Assembly: GCF_023330685.1 (NCBI RefSeq)
Contig: NZ_CP097128.1
Coordinates: forward strand, 992,001 to 1,056,000
Reading direction: 5' to 3'
DNA length: 64,000 nucleotides
From: Conexibacter sp. DBS9H8
GTDB taxonomy: Bacteria > Actinomycetota > Thermoleophilia > Solirubrobacterales > Solirubrobacteraceae
The notes under the pieces: model-generated
What the model saw: only the letters and a program-made list of their open reading frames with translations
Databases searched by the model: none
What the model was told of the DNA's origin: nothing
Made by a program: the position numbers and the translations under genes
Shown: positions 25,594 to 33,519 of the stretch, in pieces
Layout: each line of letters starts with the position of its first letter
Numbering within the stretch: position 1 is the stretch's first letter

Positions 25594-27066
25594 TCAGCTC
25601 GGGCTGGGCGGCGTGGGCGCGGTCCAGGGGGACGTCGGTGCTGGCGGTGGGGGCGTCGACGTTGAGCCGGGGGTGTGGTGGGGACTGCCGCCCTGGCGGG
25701 GGATCGGCTCGGGTGCGGTGGAGATCGTCGCGAGCAGCCGCCAGACCGAACGCAGCAGCCGAGCGGGGGTGAACGCGTCCGGCTCGGTGATCGCCAAGCG
25801 GCCGATCTCCTCCCCGATCGTCAACAGCATCCGGGCGATCGCCTCAACCTGATGGCCCGGGGTGTCCGGTGCATCGGCGTAGATGACGTAGCCGACGAGC
25901 GGTTCGATCCGCTTGGCGAGCGCGGCGCGGCGGCGGTTGACGATCCGCTGCAGGATCCGCGGCGCATTCTCGGGTCGCAGCAGGGCCAGCCGCCAGGTGA
26001 GCGGATACGCGCAGGCGGCGCTGAGGAGACGATGGACGGAGTCAAAGAGGACCTCGTCAGCGGCATACCCGCCCGGATCCTGGGGGATCAGCCCGGCCAG
26101 GGTCGCCCGGACCCGCTGATCCTCGCGGTGCATCAGCGCGGTGATCAGCACTCCGAGGTTGGCGAAGCTGCGGTAGATGACCACGCGGTTGACCTCGGCC
26201 CGGCGGGCGATCGCCTCCATCGTCAGGGCGCCGAACCCCTCCTCGGCGACGAGCACGAGGGCGACGTTGAGCAGCTGCTCGCGCCGTTCGGCCTGGGGGA
26301 CCCGGCGGCGCGGGTCCGGGGCGCAGAAGCGTGCGCTCAGCTCCTCCATCCGGGCCGGCGGGGCGATCTCCGGACGCGGCGGCGGCGTGTCGGCGCGTGC
26401 GGTCGCCGGCGTCGGCGGGATCACCGCGAGCAGGTCGATGGTCGCGGCGGCGAGCCGGTCGGGGCTGAACCGGCGCGGGTGGGCGAGCATCAGCCGGGCC
26501 GCGTCCTCACCGATGGCGACCAACAGCCGGGCGGTGAGCTCGTGATCGAGCCCGCGCGGGCCGCCGCGGGCGGGGAGCCCCCAGTCCAGCAGCGCCCGGA
26601 TCCGGCCGGCCAGCTCCCCCCGGCCGCGTTGGAGCCGGAAGTTCAGCTCGGCCGAGTTCCCGGGCGGGGGCATCAGCACGAGCCGCCAGGAGCTCGGATC
26701 CTCCCGGACGGCGGCGAGGAACGCGTTGATCGTGTCGATCAAGAAGCGGTCGGGGCTCGGGTCGCTCGGCACCCCGTCCCCGAGGATCGCCGCGAGCTGG
26801 CCGGTCACCCGCCGGTCCGCACGCTCGATCAGGGCGAGCAGCAGCGAGCCGAGATCGCCGAAGGTGTCGTAGATGACCGGGCGGGTGACGCCGGCGGCCT
26901 GGGCGATCGCCTCGACGGTGATGTGGGAGAAACCGGCCTCCGCCAGGACCGCCATCGTCGCGTCGAGCAGCTGCTCGCGCCGGTTCTCCGGGGCCAGCCG
27001 CGGGGTCCGGGAAGTGCTGTTGGCCGCCACAGCGGGCAGACTCGCAGACCCCGCGGCGCTTTGCAT
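25594..27066 (-). CDS. Tandem TetR regulator: two complete TetR units in one chain
   Basis: About 490 residues with two TetR/AcrR units. Unit 1 has an HTH at about 30-80 (RREQLLDATMAVLAEAGFSH ... GVTRPVIYDTFGDLGSLL) and its own ligand-binding helices ending in FSPDRLAAATIDLLA. A Pro/Ala-rich linker follows, then unit 2 with an HTH at about 258-305 (RREQLLNVALVLVAEEGFGA ... EVNRVVIYRSFANLGVLI) and a second regulatory domain ending FTPARLLRSVWRLLA. The two units are clearly homologous. The C-terminal 40 residues are Pro/Thr/Ser-rich. Start ATG 27066 (MQSAAGSASL) or 27114. It is divergent from otsB. Usual TetR proteins are 190-220 residues and dimerise. Confidence 0.88.
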   Translation of the reverse strand: MQSAAGSASLPAVAANSTSRTPRLAPENRREQLLDATMAVLAEAGFSHITVEAIAQAAGVTRPVIYDTFGDLGSLLLALIERADRRVTGQLAAILGDGVPSDPSPDRFLIDTINAFLAAVREDPSSWRLVLMPPPGNSAELNFRLQRGRGELAGRIRALLDWGLPARGGPRGLDHELTARLLVAIGEDAARLMLAHPRRFSPDRLAAATIDLLAVIPPTPATARADTPPPRPEIAPPARMEELSARFCAPDPRRRVPQAERREQLLNVALVLVAEEGFGALTMEAIARRAEVNRVVIYRSFANLGVLITALMHREDQRVRATLAGLIPQDPGGYAADEVLFDSVHRLLSAACAYPLTWRLALLRPENAPRILQRIVNRRRAALAKRIEPLVGYVIYADAPDTPGHQVEAIARMLLTIGEEIGRLAITEPDAFTPARLLRSVWRLLATISTAPEPIPRQGGSPHHTPGSTSTPPPPAPTSPWTAPTPPSPS

Positions 27067-27223
27067 CCCCGCCGGACCCCGGTCCGACCCCCTGCCGGTC
27101 CGCTCGCGCCCCATGTCCACACGGTCCGGACGTCGAACCCGCTGCGGCACGCGCGGCCGGCCGCCGCGGCAAGCGCGGCTGCACCCGCCCACCCGGAACC
27201 GGGGCCGCGCCATACTTGGTGAC

Positions 27224-28060
27224 ATGGCGATCGACGGATCCACCCGCGGCCTCAGCGCCCCCGACGAGGTGACCGCCGCCCTCGCGGTCTTCCGCGAGAA
27301 CCCGGCGAGCGTCGCGGTGCTGCTCGACATCGACGGGACGCTCGCCCCGATCGTCGACCTCGCCTCCGAGGCGACCGTCCCGGAGATCACCCGGCAACTG
27401 CTGATGCGCGCCTCCCGCCGCTACCGGGCCGTCGCCTGCGTGAGTGGCCGGCGCGCCTCCGAGTCCCGGGCGATGGTCGGGGTCGGGATCATCACCTACA
27501 TCGGCAGCCACGGCGCGGAGCTGCTCGAGCCGGGCTGGACCGAGGCGGTCCTCGACCCCGCCCTCGAGGGATGGGCGGACCGGATCGCCCGTTTCCGCCG
27601 TGACAGCGACACCGCGGAGCTGCGCCGCGCCCGGGTGCGGATCGAGGACAAGGGGCCGATCGTCGCCTTCCACTGGCGCGGCGCCGACGATGAGATGACC
27701 GCCCGGGAGGCCGTCGACGCGCTCGCCGCGCACGCCGCCGCGGACGGGCTGGAGATCCACTGGGGTCGCAAGGTGATGGAGGTCCGTCCGCCGGTGCGGA
27801 TCGACAAGGGCGCCGGGGTTCGGGCGCTCGTGGCCCGCAGCGGCGTCACCCGCGCCCTGTACGCCGGCGACGACGTCACCGACCTCGACGCCTTCACCGC
27901 TCTGCGCGCCCTCCGCCGCGACGGGGTCCTCCAGCACTGCCTGTGCGTCGGGGTCGCCTCCGAGGACGGTCCGGCCGCGATCCGTGAGGAGGCCGACGTC
28001 GTCGTCGACGGAACCTCGGGAATGCTCGACGTGCTCGCGGCGCTCACCGCCGGTGAGTGA
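27224..28060 (+). CDS. otsB: Trehalose-6-phosphate phosphatase
   Basis: A 278-residue HAD-superfamily phosphatase. Motif I LLDIDGTLAPIVD carries nucleophile Asp35 and Asp37; CVSGRRASESRAMVG, IGSHGAELLE, DKGAGVRAL and the motif IV segment LYAGDDVTDLDAF are typical of OtsB. It removes phosphate from trehalose 6-phosphate, the last step of trehalose synthesis by the OtsA-OtsB route; no otsA lies in the window. ATG 27224 begins about 160 bp from the divergent tandem TetR gene, which could regulate it. The downstream membrane-protein gene starts 21 bp after the stop. Confidence 0.88.
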   Translation: MAIDGSTRGLSAPDEVTAALAVFRENPASVAVLLDIDGTLAPIVDLASEATVPEITRQLLMRASRRYRAVACVSGRRASESRAMVGVGIITYIGSHGAELLEPGWTEAVLDPALEGWADRIARFRRDSDTAELRRARVRIEDKGPIVAFHWRGADDEMTAREAVDALAAHAAADGLEIHWGRKVMEVRPPVRIDKGAGVRALVARSGVTRALYAGDDVTDLDAFTALRALRRDGVLQHCLCVGVASEDGPAAIREEADVVVDGTSGMLDVLAALTAGE

Positions 28061-28081
28061 GCAGCGGCGCGGAGGGCGGCC

Positions 28082-28627
28082 GTGCGCTTTGGCGAGTTCC
28101 TGAGGACCGCGATGCTGGCGAGCGCGGCGTCCGCGAGCGCGCTGATTGTCGCGACGCTGATCGCCGTCAACGCCGACGACACCCCCGGGGTGCTGTGGGT
28201 CGCCCTCGGCTGGTGGGTGGCCGCGACCGGGATCGGCCTGTGGCTCGGACGGGGCGGCGCGGCGACGGCCCCGATCCGGTCGCTGCTGGCGGGCGCCCGG
28301 ACCCAGGCGAGCCTGCCCGAACTCGTGCCGGCCCGCACCCTGCTGAACCGGCTGTGGCCGCTGCTCGGGGCGACCGTGGTCGCCGCCATCTGCGCGGCGA
28401 TCCTCGCCCAGGTGCCCGCCGTCGTCGCCGGTTTCATGATCATCTGGGCCTTCGCCTGGCGCCACCAGCCCCAGGCGATCAAGGCGATCGAGGACCGTGA
28501 CGGAGTTCGCTTCTACGTCGCCCCGACCCGCTTCTGGCAGCCGATCCGGCTCCTGCGCACCCCCGGCTTCCGGGCGACCCCGGTGGAGATGCCCGCGGCC
28601 AGCGCCCCGGCGGGAACACCGAACTGA
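28082..28627 (+). CDS. Predicted membrane protein, unknown function
   Basis: A 181-residue protein starting at GTG 28082 with GGAGGG upstream. It has about four hydrophobic helices: AMLASAASASALIVATLIAV, LWVALGWWVAATGIGLWLG, LWPLLGATVVAAICAAILAQ and AVVAGFMIIWAFAWR. A cytosolic tail follows (AIEDRDGVRFYVAPTRFWQP), common in small actinobacterial membrane proteins of unknown role. It probably shares a transcript with otsB. Confidence 0.7.
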   Translation: MRFGEFLRTAMLASAASASALIVATLIAVNADDTPGVLWVALGWWVAATGIGLWLGRGGAATAPIRSLLAGARTQASLPELVPARTLLNRLWPLLGATVVAAICAAILAQVPAVVAGFMIIWAFAWRHQPQAIKAIEDRDGVRFYVAPTRFWQPIRLLRTPGFRATPVEMPAASAPAGTPN

Positions 28628-28787
28628 GCCGGAGGGCTCGCCCGGCGGGCCGCCAGAGGGGGACCGTCACCGCCCCAACGACGATCGCGACCGGCGGGCA
28701 CGAACTCCGGTTGCGCTCAGGTTGACATCCCGTTGCCCGCCCCCGTCCCCATCCCCGCCGGGCCGGGGTGATCTCTAGGATGGCCCT

Positions 28788-29735
28788 GTGCCGCTGCTCG
28801 CCTACATCCCCAGCCCGCCGGCCAACGGCTTTCACGTCGGCCCGTTCTTCTTCCACTTCTACGGGATCATGTACGTCATCGCGGTCGCGGTCGCGATCGT
28901 CATCGCCCGGCACGAGTGGGAGCTGCGTGGCGGCAGTCGCGAGCTGATCTACGAGGCGGCGTGGTGGGGATTCCCCGCCGGCCTCGTCGGCGGGCGGATC
29001 TACTACGACATCACCACCCCGCCCTCCCACGCCCCGTGGTACTGGCCGGTGGCGATCTGGGACGGCGGCCTGGGGATCTGGGGCGGTGTCGCCCTCGGCG
29101 CCGCCGTCGGGGTGTGGCGGATCCGGCGCAAGCTCAGCTGGCCCGAGACGCGCGCGTTCATGAACGTCGTCGCGCCGGTGCTGCTGTTCGCCCAGGCGAT
29201 CGGGCGGATCGGTAACTACTTCAACCAGGAGCTCTACGGCAAGCCGAGCACGCTCCCGTGGGCGGTCCGGATCGCCCGTCCCGACTGGCCCGCCGGCTAC
29301 CACGTCCCGCTCGCCTTCCAGCTCAACGGCGGCCGGTACGCGACCTTTGAGCCGAGCTTCCTCTACGAGCTGATCTTCGACATCTGCCTCGGCCTCTTCC
29401 TCGTCTGGCTCGGGCGCCGCGACAAGGTCCGCGCGCCCGGGATCTTCGCCCTCTACATCGGCGGCTACTCGGGCTACCGGATCTTCGAGGAGACGATCCG
29501 GATCGACTACTCCCAGTACATCCTCGGGATGCGCCTCAACTTCTGGATCGCGATCCTCGTCTCCCTCGCCGGGTTCACCTGGTTCGCCTACCTGCAGTGG
29601 TTCGGCCCGCGCGCGCGGCGGGAGCGAGCGGCCGGCGTCAGCCCCGCCGACGGACCGTTCACGATCACGTCACCCGGCGGCGAGCCCTCTGGGAGGGCAG
29701 TTCCCGCCGGAGCTGTCGCCAGGGCCGCGAGTTAG
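28788..29735 (+). CDS. lgt: Prolipoprotein diacylglyceryl transferase
   Basis: A 315-residue integral membrane enzyme that transfers diacylglycerol from phosphatidylglycerol to the lipobox Cys of prolipoproteins, the first step of lipoprotein maturation. The Lgt signature GRIGNYFNQELYGKPS and segments WDGGLGIWGG, HVGPFFFHFYGIMYV and QPSFLYE-like EPSFLYELIF are visible, with about seven helices. The GTG start at 28788 lies behind AGGATGG. The last 24 codons run into the 3' end of the oppositely oriented PolX gene. A lipoprotein substrate candidate is encoded at 37897-38841. Confidence 0.92.
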   Translation: MPLLAYIPSPPANGFHVGPFFFHFYGIMYVIAVAVAIVIARHEWELRGGSRELIYEAAWWGFPAGLVGGRIYYDITTPPSHAPWYWPVAIWDGGLGIWGGVALGAAVGVWRIRRKLSWPETRAFMNVVAPVLLFAQAIGRIGNYFNQELYGKPSTLPWAVRIARPDWPAGYHVPLAFQLNGGRYATFEPSFLYELIFDICLGLFLVWLGRRDKVRAPGIFALYIGGYSGYRIFEETIRIDYSQYILGMRLNFWIAILVSLAGFTWFAYLQWFGPRARRERAAGVSPADGPFTITSPGGEPSGRAVPAGAVARAAS

Positions 29736-31428
29736 CGATCTCGGCCGGGCCGAGCCCGGCCCGGCGGGCGGTCGCGACGCCGTAGCGGTTGACGTCGAAC
29801 CCGTCGGTCCGGTGCGCATCGGTGTTGATCACGATGAGGATCCCAGCCGCGGCCGCCGCGGCCGCCCAGCTCTCTGAGAGATCCCGGCGGACCGGGTTCG
29901 CGTTGATCTCCAGCAGCGTCCCGGTCGCCGCGGCCGCCGCGAGGACCGCCTCCAGGTCGAGCGCGTAACCGGGGCGGCGGTCGAGGCGCCGGCCGGACAG
30001 GTGGCCGATGCAGTCGACGTAGGGGTGCTCGATCGCCGCGACGATCCGGGCGGTCATCGCCGCTTCCGACAGGGCAAAGGACGTGTGGACGGAGGCGATC
30101 ACCCAGTCGAGCTCGGCGAGCAGCTCATCCGGATAGTCGAGGGAACCGTCCGGGAGGATGTTCACCTCACTGCCGGCCAGCAGCTCGATCCCGTCGACCT
30201 CGGTCCCGCGGATCGCCGTAATGTGCTCGGCCAGCGCGCTCGCGGACAGGTCGGCGCCGAAGCCCATGCTCGCGGAATGGTCGGTGATCGCCAAATACTC
30301 ATACCCGGCCGCCGCGGCGGCGGCGGCCATCTCCGCCACCGAGGCGGTCCCGTCCGACGCGGTCGTATGGGCGTGCAGGTCCCCGCGCAGGTCGGCGACG
30401 GAGACGAGCTCGGGCAGGCGGTGCTCGGCGGCGAGGCGCACCTCCCCGCGCCCCTCCCGCAGTTCCGGTTCGATGTAGTCGAGGCCGAGGCGGGCGTACA
30501 CCTCCGCCTCGGTCGCGCAGCGGTGGGTGAGGCCGGTGGCGTCGTCGAGGATCCCGTACTCGGAGACGTGCAGTCCGCGCCGGACCGCGTACTCGCGCAG
30601 GTTGACGTTGTGCTCCTTGGAGCCGGTGAGGTGCTGGAGGACGTTGCCGAACTGATCGGGTTCGACGATTCGCAGGTCGACCTCGAGCCCGCTGTGGGTG
30701 CGCAGTCGGACCGCGTTCTCCCCCGGCGTGGAGGCGGAGGCGACGAGTTCGAGCGCCGCCGCCGCCCGGGTCAGCGCCGCCGGATCGGTCGCCGTCGCGA
30801 CGATGTCGAGGTCCTTGACCGTCTCGGTCATGCGTCGGGCCGACCCGGCAAGGGCGACCCGGTCCGCCGCGGGGTGCGCGGCGATCGCCGTGACGAGCTC
30901 CTCGCCGACGGCGAGCGCGCGGTCAAGCAGTACCCGCCGGCGCGGCCCCTCGGCCTCATAGGCGTCAAGGGCCTCGAGGATCGCCGCCTCCGCCTTGGCG
31001 CCAAAACCCTTCAGCGCCTGGATCTGACCCTCCATGGCGGCCGTGCGCAGGCCGGGCAGGCCGTCGATCCCGAGCTCGTCAAAGAGCCGCCGCGCCCGTT
31101 TGGGCCCCAGTCCCGGCAGCCGGGTCATCGCCACCAGGCCGGGCGGGTACTTGGCGGTGAGCTTCGCCCGGGCGGGGATCTCCCCCTCATCGGCGAGCGC
31201 GCGGATCTTCTCCTGGATCGTCGCCCCGACTCCCGCCAGCTCGGTCGCCCGGCCGGCCCGGGCGAGCGCGGTCACGCTCACCGACGCGCCCCGCACCGCC
31301 TTGGCCGCATTCCGGTAGGCGCTGATCCGGTGGATCACCGCGCCGTCGAGCTCGTACAGGTCCGCGAGCTCCTCGAGGGCATCGGCGACCTCGGCGTTCG
31401 TCGGGTCCTGTCGGCTCGGTTCGGCCAT
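29665..31428 (-). CDS. polX: DNA polymerase/3'-5' exonuclease PolX (Pol X plus PHP)
   Basis: A 587-residue family-X repair polymerase fused to a PHP phosphoesterase. Order: N-terminal 8-kDa helical domain (ADLYELDGAVIHRISAYRNA), helix-hairpin-helix (LPGLGPKRARRLFDELG), the nucleotidyltransferase core with ALAGSARRM, KDLDIV and LEVDLRIV supplying the three Asp, then a PHP domain (DLHAHTTASDG, AITDHSASMGFG, AGSEVNILPDG, VINTDAHRTDG) giving Mn-dependent 3'-5' exonuclease or AP-site cleavage. It acts in gap filling and base-excision repair. Its 3' end overlaps lgt by 71 bp, convergent. Confidence 0.92.
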   Translation of the reverse strand: MAEPSRQDPTNAEVADALEELADLYELDGAVIHRISAYRNAAKAVRGASVSVTALARAGRATELAGVGATIQEKIRALADEGEIPARAKLTAKYPPGLVAMTRLPGLGPKRARRLFDELGIDGLPGLRTAAMEGQIQALKGFGAKAEAAILEALDAYEAEGPRRRVLLDRALAVGEELVTAIAAHPAADRVALAGSARRMTETVKDLDIVATATDPAALTRAAAALELVASASTPGENAVRLRTHSGLEVDLRIVEPDQFGNVLQHLTGSKEHNVNLREYAVRRGLHVSEYGILDDATGLTHRCATEAEVYARLGLDYIEPELREGRGEVRLAAEHRLPELVSVADLRGDLHAHTTASDGTASVAEMAAAAAAAGYEYLAITDHSASMGFGADLSASALAEHITAIRGTEVDGIELLAGSEVNILPDGSLDYPDELLAELDWVIASVHTSFALSEAAMTARIVAAIEHPYVDCIGHLSGRRLDRRPGYALDLEAVLAAAAATGTLLEINANPVRRDLSESWAAAAAAAGILIVINTDAHRTDGFDVNRYGVATARRAGLGPAEIANSRPWRQLRRELPSQRARRRVT

Positions 31429-31540
31429 GCCGAGTTGACCCTACCGCGCGTGGCCGCCGCCGGCCCGACAGCCGCACCGAGAACGGCAGCGCCGACAGCG
31501 AGTAGTCGACCGCCGGTGGCGACGATCGCGACGTCAGCCC

Positions 31541-31620
31541 GGCTCCGCTCACCGCCCGGCACGAGCCCGGCTCCGAACGCGGCTCCGCTCACCGCCCGGC
31601 ACGATCCCGGCTCCGAACGG
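31541..31620. repeat. Two tandem copies of a 40-bp unit
   Basis: 31541-31580 and 31581-31620 are a direct duplication differing at only two positions (G/T and C/G). They lie in the 418-bp gap between polX and trxA, in which no gene was recognised. Confidence 0.85.
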
Positions 31621-31846
31621 TTCGGTCTCGGGGGGCAAGGTGGCGCCGCCTGCCGGCGTGGTTGACTTCTGACTCCAGCGCCTGCTGGAGCCAGAGCGTG
31701 CGGTATGACTCGGTCGTGAGCGAACCGGCGCTGAGAGAGACGCGGTAGGCACCCATGCCGGGCCAGGATCTCAGCGATCCCCTCCGGGGTCACTATCCTA
31801 AATGAAGTAAAGGGAAGGCCGCGAGCAACCACAGAGGAGTCCCACC

Positions 31847-32176
31847 ATGGCGGGCATCGTTTCTGAAGTCACCGACAACAACTTCCAAGCCGAGGTCCTC
31901 GAGTCCGAGGTTCCCGTCCTCGTCGACTTCTGGGCGCCCTGGTGTGGTCCCTGCCGCCAGGTCGGGCCCGTCGTCGAGGAGATCGCCCGGGAGAAGGGCG
32001 AGTCGCTCAAGGTCGTCAAGCTCAACACGGACGAGAACCAGCAGACCGCGATCTCCTACAACGTCCTGTCGATCCCGACCCTGATCGTGTTCAAGAACGG
32101 GGCGGAGGCCAAGCGCGTGATCGGTGCCTACCCGAAGAAGCGTCTCGAGGCGGAGATCGACCCGGCGATCGCCTAA
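31847..32176 (+). CDS. trxA: Thioredoxin
   Basis: A 109-residue classical thioredoxin. The redox-active pair is Cys33-Cys36 in DFWAPWCGPCRQVGP, and the conserved cis-Pro loop is in YNVLSIPTLIVFKNG. It reduces protein disulfides in the cytosol with thioredoxin reductase, which is not in the window. ATG 31847 has an excellent AGAGGAG site. A TATCCT hexamer near 31795 could be the -10 element. Monocistronic by context. Confidence 0.95.
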   Translation: MAGIVSEVTDNNFQAEVLESEVPVLVDFWAPWCGPCRQVGPVVEEIAREKGESLKVVKLNTDENQQTAISYNVLSIPTLIVFKNGAEAKRVIGAYPKKRLEAEIDPAIA

Positions 32177-32248
32177 CACCCCGTCCCGCCGGCGGGCTCG
32201 GGGGCTCGGCCGCGCGCCCCGGCGGTCGGTGTCCCCGCCCGACCGGGG

Positions 32249-32309
32249 TATCGCGTGGGTTCACTGCGGCTCTTCGCCGCTCCGGCGCGACGGTGTCGCG
32301 TGAGTTCAC
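32249..32309. repeat. Pair of 16-bp direct repeats in the trxA downstream gap
   Basis: TATCGCGTGGGTTCAC (32249-32264) and TGTCGCGTGAGTTCAC (32294-32309) match at 14 of 16 positions, 45 bp apart, and are flanked by CCCCG/CGGGG blocks. They could be operator half-sites or remnants of a duplicated element. Confidence 0.55.
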
Positions 32310-32379
32310 CCCGGCCTCCGGGCGGGTATGTCCCCGGTGAGAGCGACTCGGCGCGGCCCGGCCGCGGAAGGAGACCACC

Positions 32380-32463
32380 ATGCAGCAGAACGACCACGGC
32401 GGCGCGTATCCCCGCCAGCCCACACACCTCACGCGGCGGGTGCCGCAGGGGTGTGGCCGATGA
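32380..32463 (+). CDS. 27-residue ORF coupled to the downstream dehydrogenase (leader peptide candidate)
   Basis: ATG 32380 stands behind a strong ribosome site (GGAAGGAG, 6 bp spacing) and opens a 27-residue frame (MQQNDHGGAYPRQPTHLTRR, then seven more residues). Its TGA (32461-32463) overlaps the ATG of the dehydrogenase (32460), which has no good ribosome site of its own. The arrangement suggests that translation of the short ORF feeds the dehydrogenase. No homologue was recognised; it may be a leader peptide or the remnant of a longer gene. Confidence 0.5.
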   Translation: MQQNDHGGAYPRQPTHLTRRVPQGCGR

Positions 32464-33356
32464 CGCGGGTCGCGGTGATCGGCCTCGGCGGGATGGGCAG
32501 CCGGATGGCCGCCCGCCTGCTCGCCGCAGGGCTCGAGGTGTGCGGCCACAACCGTACGAAGTCCAAGGCCAAGGCGCTCATCGCCGACGGGCTGGCGTGG
32601 GCTGACAGCCCCCGCGAGGCCGCCCGGGACGCGGAGGTCGTGATCACGATGGTGAGTGACGACAGTGCGCTCGCCGCCGTCACCGACGGTCCGGACGGGC
32701 TACTCGCCGGCTTGGGTGCGGACGCCGTCTACGTCGATATGAGCACGGTCAGTCCCCCGGCGAGCGCGGCGCTCGCCGGACGGGTCACCGCACTCGGCGC
32801 CACGATGCTCGACGCGCCCGTGTCGGGCAGCCTGCCCCAGGCGGAGACGGGCAAGCTGACGGTGATGGTCGGCGGCCCCGCGGACGCGTACGCCCGCGTC
32901 AAGGCGGTGCTCGGGCACCTCGGCCACGTCGTCCACGCCGGCGAGCAGGGGCACGGGCTCGTGCTCAAGCTCGCGATCAACCACAGTCTCGCGATGCAGG
33001 TGATCGCCGCCGCCGAGAGCCTCGCCCTCGCCGAGCGCGGCGGGGTCGACCGTGACGTCGTCACCCAGGTGATCACCGGTTCGGCCATCGCCTCTCCGGC
33101 GGTGACCGGTCGGCTCCCGCTGATGCTCGACCCGCCCGCGGACGCCTGGTTCCCCGTCACGCTGCTGCACAAGGACGTCCGTCTGGCGATCACTGAGGCG
33201 GCACGGGTCGGCGCCGCGCTCCCCGGTGCGCTCACCGCCGACGCGCTGCTCAGCACAGCCGAGGCGCTCGGCTACGGCGGCCGCGACATCGCATCCGTCT
33301 ACGGGCTCCTGCACGACCACCCCGGCGAGGTCCAGACTGCGCTCGGGTCGAGCTGA
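32460..33356 (+). CDS. NAD(P)-dependent beta-hydroxyacid dehydrogenase (3-hydroxyisobutyrate dehydrogenase family)
   Basis: A 298-residue protein. The N-terminal Rossmann fold begins VAVIGLGGMGSRMAARL; NRTKSKA after the second strand, ending in Arg/Lys, favours NADP(H). The substrate-binding segment DAPVSGSLPQAETGKLTVMVGG and the catalytic Lys170 with Asn174 in VLKLAINHS follow, then the all-helical C-terminal domain. Members oxidise 3-hydroxyisobutyrate, tartronate semialdehyde, gamma-hydroxybutyrate or act as imine reductases; the substrate cannot be told. ATG 32460 overlaps the stop of the 27-residue ORF. Confidence 0.88.
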   Translation: MTRVAVIGLGGMGSRMAARLLAAGLEVCGHNRTKSKAKALIADGLAWADSPREAARDAEVVITMVSDDSALAAVTDGPDGLLAGLGADAVYVDMSTVSPPASAALAGRVTALGATMLDAPVSGSLPQAETGKLTVMVGGPADAYARVKAVLGHLGHVVHAGEQGHGLVLKLAINHSLAMQVIAAAESLALAERGGVDRDVVTQVITGSAIASPAVTGRLPLMLDPPADAWFPVTLLHKDVRLAITEAARVGAALPGALTADALLSTAEALGYGGRDIASVYGLLHDHPGEVQTALGSS

Positions 33357-33519
33357 GGCGCGGGTCGGCACCGGCTGGGCCCGGCGTGGCCGGGTGTGCT
33401 CGCCGGCCACGGTCGGGCCCTCGCCCGCCACGTGCCGAGGACGAGAGGGGAGAAGAGTGCCTCGAGGGCACGTCCCCCGTTGCTCTCTCTGGCCCGCGTC
33501 GGATCGCCCAAGCGGGCGC

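Noticed and set aside
25675-27222. A 515-residue plus-strand frame opposite the tandem TetR gene
   Set aside because: Antisense of two recognisable TetR domains; no motif of its own.
28720-28787. A sigma-70 promoter upstream of lgt based on TTGACA at about 28721
   Set aside because: No -10-like hexamer occurs 16-18 bp downstream; the spacing to TAGGAT is too large.
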